Assembly: GCA_003169895.1 (NCBI GenBank)
Contig: PNAE01000007.1
Coordinates: 940,314-1,004,313 of the forward strand
Direction: 5' to 3'
Length of the DNA stretch: 64,000 nucleotides
From: Gemmatimonadota bacterium
GTDB taxonomy: Bacteria > Gemmatimonadota > Gemmatimonadetes > Gemmatimonadales > GWC2-71-9
Shown here: one piece after another, positions 61,424 through 64,000 of the stretch
How the letters are laid out: every line of letters starts with the position of its first letter
Position numbering within the stretch: position 1 is the stretch's first letter
Translations under genes and position numbers: made by a program
The notes under the pieces: model-generated
Databases searched by the model: none
The model's input: the letters and a program-made list of their open reading frames with translations, nothing else
What the model was told of the DNA's origin: nothing

Positions 61424-61631
61424 AAGACGTGAGACGTGAGACGTGAGACGTGAGACGTGAGAGGTAAGCGGTAAGAGGTGAGAGGGGGTTCCGATTAGTC
61501 CGGGGCCCCCGTTTCACGTCTTACGTTTCACGACCTTCCCTCTTACCGCTTACGTCTTACCGCTCACCTTTTACCTCTTACGTTTTACGTTTTACGTCTT
61601 ACGTTTTACGTCTTACGTTTTACCTCCTACC
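61424..61631. repeat. Longest inverted pair of heptamer arrays
   Basis: Left arm 61424-61487: six GACGTGA units, then GAGGTAAGCGGTAAGAGGTG and AGAGGGGG. Central GGTTCCGATTAGTCCGGGGC. Right arm 61511-61631: many TTTACGTCTTACGTTTTACG-like units with variants TTACCGC, TCACCTT and TTACCTC. The units diverge from a GACGTGA core by single changes, in a graded way along the array. It fills the gap between pilC and the small barrel gene. The left part can pair with parts of the right. Confidence 0.85.
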
Positions 61632-61673
61632 TACTGGTAACTACCTTTCGCCATCTCATTTTGGGATCCACCG

Positions 61674-62456
61674 ATGCTCGCGTCTCGTTGCGTCGCCTGG
61701 GTGCTCGGTTTCAGCCTGGCCGCGGCAGCCCTTCCGGCGCAGGATAACTACGAAATCCAGGTGTACGGGTCGGATCTGGTCGCCAAGGGCGCCACCATGT
61801 TCGAGTTGCACAGCAACTTCACCAGCAAGAGCGGCGTCGACACGGGCCCAGGGATGTTCTCGACGTACCACGCCCTCCACGAGACCGTCGAGATCACGCA
61901 CGGGTTCACCGACTTCTTCGAGCTGGGTTACTACAACTTCACGTCCTTCCAGCCGGGGCAGGGCTACAACTGGGTCGGCACCCACCTGCGTCCGCGGTTT
62001 TCCGTGCCGGGACGCTGGCACTGGCCGGTCGGCGTGAGCTTTTCGCAGGAATTCGGCTACCAGCGAAGGGAGTTCTCCCCCGACACCTGGACGTGGGAGT
62101 TCCGCCCCATCATCGACCGGAAGTCGGGACGATTCTACTGGTCGATCAACCCGGTCATCGGCCTCTCGCTCGAGGGCGAAAGCAAGCGCCAGGGCGCGGA
62201 GTTCGCGCCGAACGTCCAGGTCAACTACGACGTCAGCAAACGACTCAACGTTGCGCTGGAGTATTACGGATCCTTCGGGCCGGTCTCCGCGCTCGCACCA
62301 TTCAAGCAGACCGAACAGGAGCTCTTCCCGGCCATCAACTACGATTTCGGCCCCGACTGGGAGTTCAACCTCGGCGCCGGCATCGCGCTCACGAGCGTCA
62401 CCGACCGGGTGCTGCTGAAGATGATCGTCGGGCGGCGGATCGGACCGCGAAAGTAA
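61674..62456 (+). CDS. Predicted outer-membrane beta-barrel protein, unknown function
   Basis: A 260-residue exported protein. The signal ends in LPA before QDNYE. The mature part is made of short amphipathic strands with periodic aromatics, such as TMFELHSNFTSKSG, ETVEITHGFTDFFELGYYNF, WTWEFRPIIDRKSGRFYWSI, PNVQVNYDVSKRLNVALEYY and DWEFNLGAGIALTS. This is a small porin-like or transporter-like barrel of about twelve strands. No specific family is recognised. It is flanked on both sides by heptamer arrays, and its TAA stop overlaps the edge of the next one. Confidence 0.75.
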   Translation: MLASRCVAWVLGFSLAAAALPAQDNYEIQVYGSDLVAKGATMFELHSNFTSKSGVDTGPGMFSTYHALHETVEITHGFTDFFELGYYNFTSFQPGQGYNWVGTHLRPRFSVPGRWHWPVGVSFSQEFGYQRREFSPDTWTWEFRPIIDRKSGRFYWSINPVIGLSLEGESKRQGAEFAPNVQVNYDVSKRLNVALEYYGSFGPVSALAPFKQTEQELFPAINYDFGPDWEFNLGAGIALTSVTDRVLLKMIVGRRIGPRK

Positions 62457-62533
62457 GCGGCGAGAGGTGAGACGGATACCCGTTGTGGCCCGTTTCACCG
62501 CTTACCTCTCACCTCTCACCTGTCACCTCTGAC
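62452..62533. repeat. Inverted pair of heptamer-type arrays
   Basis: Left arm GTAAGCGGCGAGAGGTGAGA (62453-62473) and right arm ACCGCTTACCTCTCACCTCT with CACCTGTCACCTCTGAC (62497-62533) are inverted copies of the GAGGTGA variant. It contains the TAA of the barrel gene and stands about 40 bases before the M1 peptidase start. Confidence 0.75.
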
Positions 62534-62571
62534 TTGTTATTATTCCGGCCGAACTCTACGGAAAGTGTGTC

Positions 62572-64000
62572 ATGCTTCGCTACGTGCCGATTCTCGCCTG
62601 GTTCCTGGCATTGCCGTTGGCCGCGCAACAGCAGGCGCCGCCGCTGCGGCCCTCGAATCCGGTGGTCGATACCTCCGTCTTTGCGCCGCTCAACCTGCCC
62701 ACGAACGACCAGGTCCGGACGGGCAGCGGTGCGCCCGGCGCACGGTACTGGCAGAACCGCGCGGACTACGACATCGCGGCGTCACTCGATACCGCCGCCA
62801 AGACGCTGCACGGTACACTGACGCTGCGCTACACCAACAACTCGCCGGACACACTGCGCTACATCTGGATCCAGACCGAGCAAAACGCCTTCAGGAACAA
62901 CTCCCTCAACTCGTTCATCTTTCCGCCCGAGTCACGGTTCGGCGCGAAGAACTTCCAGGGCGGCGACCTCTTCGAGCACTTCGAGCAGCTGTTGCCCGGT
63001 GCGCCCCGGGCGCCGGCACGCCACGTGAGGCTGCAGTTGCGCGACAACGAGACGGTGACCAGGGTCGACCTTGCTGAACCACTTGCCCCCGGACGAACCG
63101 CGACATTCGACATCGCGTGGCACTTCATGATTCCGGAGCACGGCGCGGATCGCATGGGCCGCGACGGTGCTCTCTACGAACTCGCCCAGTGGTATCCGCG
63201 CATGGCGGTGTACGACGACGTCCGCGGCTGGAACACCGAGCCCTACCTCGGCCAGGGCGAGTTCTACCTCGAATACGGCGATTACAACCTCGCCGTCACG
63301 GTACCGGCAGGATACATCGTCGCCGCAACGGGCGTGCTGCGGAACCCGGCTGAAGTGCTCACGCCGACCGAGATCTCCCGCCTGGGGCAGGCGGCGACGT
63401 CCGATACCACGGTGCGCATCATCACTGCGGGCGAGTTGAGCAATGGCGCCGCGCGCCCGCGCCGCACCGGCACGATGACCTGGCGCTTCGCTGCGAAAGG
63501 TGTCCGCGATGCGGTATGGGCTGCCTCACCCGACTATCAGTGGGACGCGTCGAGTTACAAGGGCGCCATGGCGTTCGGGTACTACCGGCCGGCCGCGGCA
63601 TTCAACTGGGATGACGCAGCCGACCAGGCGCGGATGTCGATCATGGAGTACTCGGAGCGCTGGTTCCCGTATCCCTGGCCACAGATCTCGGCGGTCGAAG
63701 GGCCGACCAGCGGCATGGAATACCCGATGCTCGCCATGGAGGACGTCAGCAAGGACAAGCCCGGCCTGTACAATGTCGTGACGCACGAGATCGGCCATCA
63801 ATGGTTTCCGATGATCGTCGGCTCGAACGAGCGGGAATACATGTGGCAGGACGAAGGCTTCAACACGTTCATCAACACGTTCTCCGAGGCGCGCCGCTAT
63901 CCGCAGGGTGGCGATCAGATGGCGCGTGCGGCGAACGAGCGCGCGGAAGCCGAGTACGTCATGCGAATCGGCGTGGACCAACCGGTCATGATCAACCCCG
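62572..64000 (+). CDS. M1 family zinc aminopeptidase, N-terminal part
   Basis: The first 476 codons are present; the gene runs off the right edge. The signal peptide is WFLALPLAA before QQQAPP. A beta-sandwich N-domain is visible (LHGTLTLRYTNNSPDTLRYI). The exopeptidase motif is GPTSGMEYPML, a version of GAMEN. The zinc site is HEIGHQWFP (His405, Glu406, His409) with Glu428 in MWQDEGFN, the exact HExxH-18-E spacing. The ATG at 62572 follows GGAAAG. It is probably a periplasmic or surface peptidase that trims peptides. Confidence 0.92.
   Translation, partial: MLRYVPILAWFLALPLAAQQQAPPLRPSNPVVDTSVFAPLNLPTNDQVRTGSGAPGARYWQNRADYDIAASLDTAAKTLHGTLTLRYTNNSPDTLRYIWIQTEQNAFRNNSLNSFIFPPESRFGAKNFQGGDLFEHFEQLLPGAPRAPARHVRLQLRDNETVTRVDLAEPLAPGRTATFDIAWHFMIPEHGADRMGRDGALYELAQWYPRMAVYDDVRGWNTEPYLGQGEFYLEYGDYNLAVTVPAGYIVAATGVLRNPAEVLTPTEISRLGQAATSDTTVRIITAGELSNGAARPRRTGTMTWRFAAKGVRDAVWAASPDYQWDASSYKGAMAFGYYRPAAAFNWDDAADQARMSIMEYSERWFPYPWPQISAVEGPTSGMEYPMLAMEDVSKDKPGLYNVVTHEIGHQWFPMIVGSNEREYMWQDEGFNTFINTFSEARRYPQGGDQMARAANERAEAEYVMRIGVDQPVMINP

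Overview
The window is a high-GC bacterial chromosome segment, packed with genes and with strongly G/C-biased third codon positions. The gene content best fits Gemmatimonadota (FCB superphylum). The clues are a SprA-like giant outer-membrane protein, a PorV-like barrel, a GWxTD protein, very large carboxypeptidase-regulatory/TonB-type receptors, split LptF/LptG permeases, and signal peptides cleaved in front of glutamine. This assignment is inferred from gene content; there is no rRNA in the window. No tRNA, rRNA, transposase, integrase or CRISPR array was seen.

Layout. 1-1206 (minus): a TetR repressor and the start of a TolC-like efflux gene behind an operator-promoter. 1306-7652 (plus): TPR protein, ABC ATPase and permease, double M16 peptidase, CDP-alcohol phosphatidyltransferase and OsmC, in overlapping or near-touching order. 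7659-14626: a small unknown gene, a DsbA-like thioredoxin, Kup, a second TetR facing a lipoprotein across a nested palindrome, and acetyl-CoA synthetase. 14738-17681: a STAS protein, a 300-bp interleaved palindromic mosaic, and ccmABCD. 17694-23540 (minus): an ECF sigma factor and zinc-finger anti-sigma factor heading flavin, methyltransferase, cyclase and ketosynthase genes, then an aquaporin. 23588-25380: V4R protein and M24 peptidase. 25606-37642: TonB-type receptor, a 1330-residue surface protein with a C-terminal sorting-like domain, PorV, GWxTD protein and a repeat lipoprotein, ending at a strong hairpin. 37789-42848: four-helix-bundle protein, ABC exporter, ctaB and APC permease, separated by repeats. 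43038-49319: a second TonB-type receptor, a doubtful ORF, lptG and lptF. 49354-61414: SprA, a glutaminyl-cyclase-like M28 protein, ComEA-like protein and pilB-pilT-pilC. 61674-64000: a small barrel protein and a truncated M1 peptidase.

Three themes stand out. First, SprA, PorV, a protein with a sorting-like C-terminus and a glutaminyl-cyclase-like lipoprotein occur together, and eight of nine predicted signal-peptidase-I substrates have Gln at +1. This suggests a type-IX-like secretion and pyroglutamate maturation system outside Bacteroidetes. Second, intergenic spaces carry arrays of a degenerate heptamer (GACGTGA and variants), often in inverted pairs, some supplying the stop codon of the neighbouring gene. 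Third, two other palindromic elements occur: the interleaved mosaic at 15116-15410 and a REP-like hairpin at 40089-40228.
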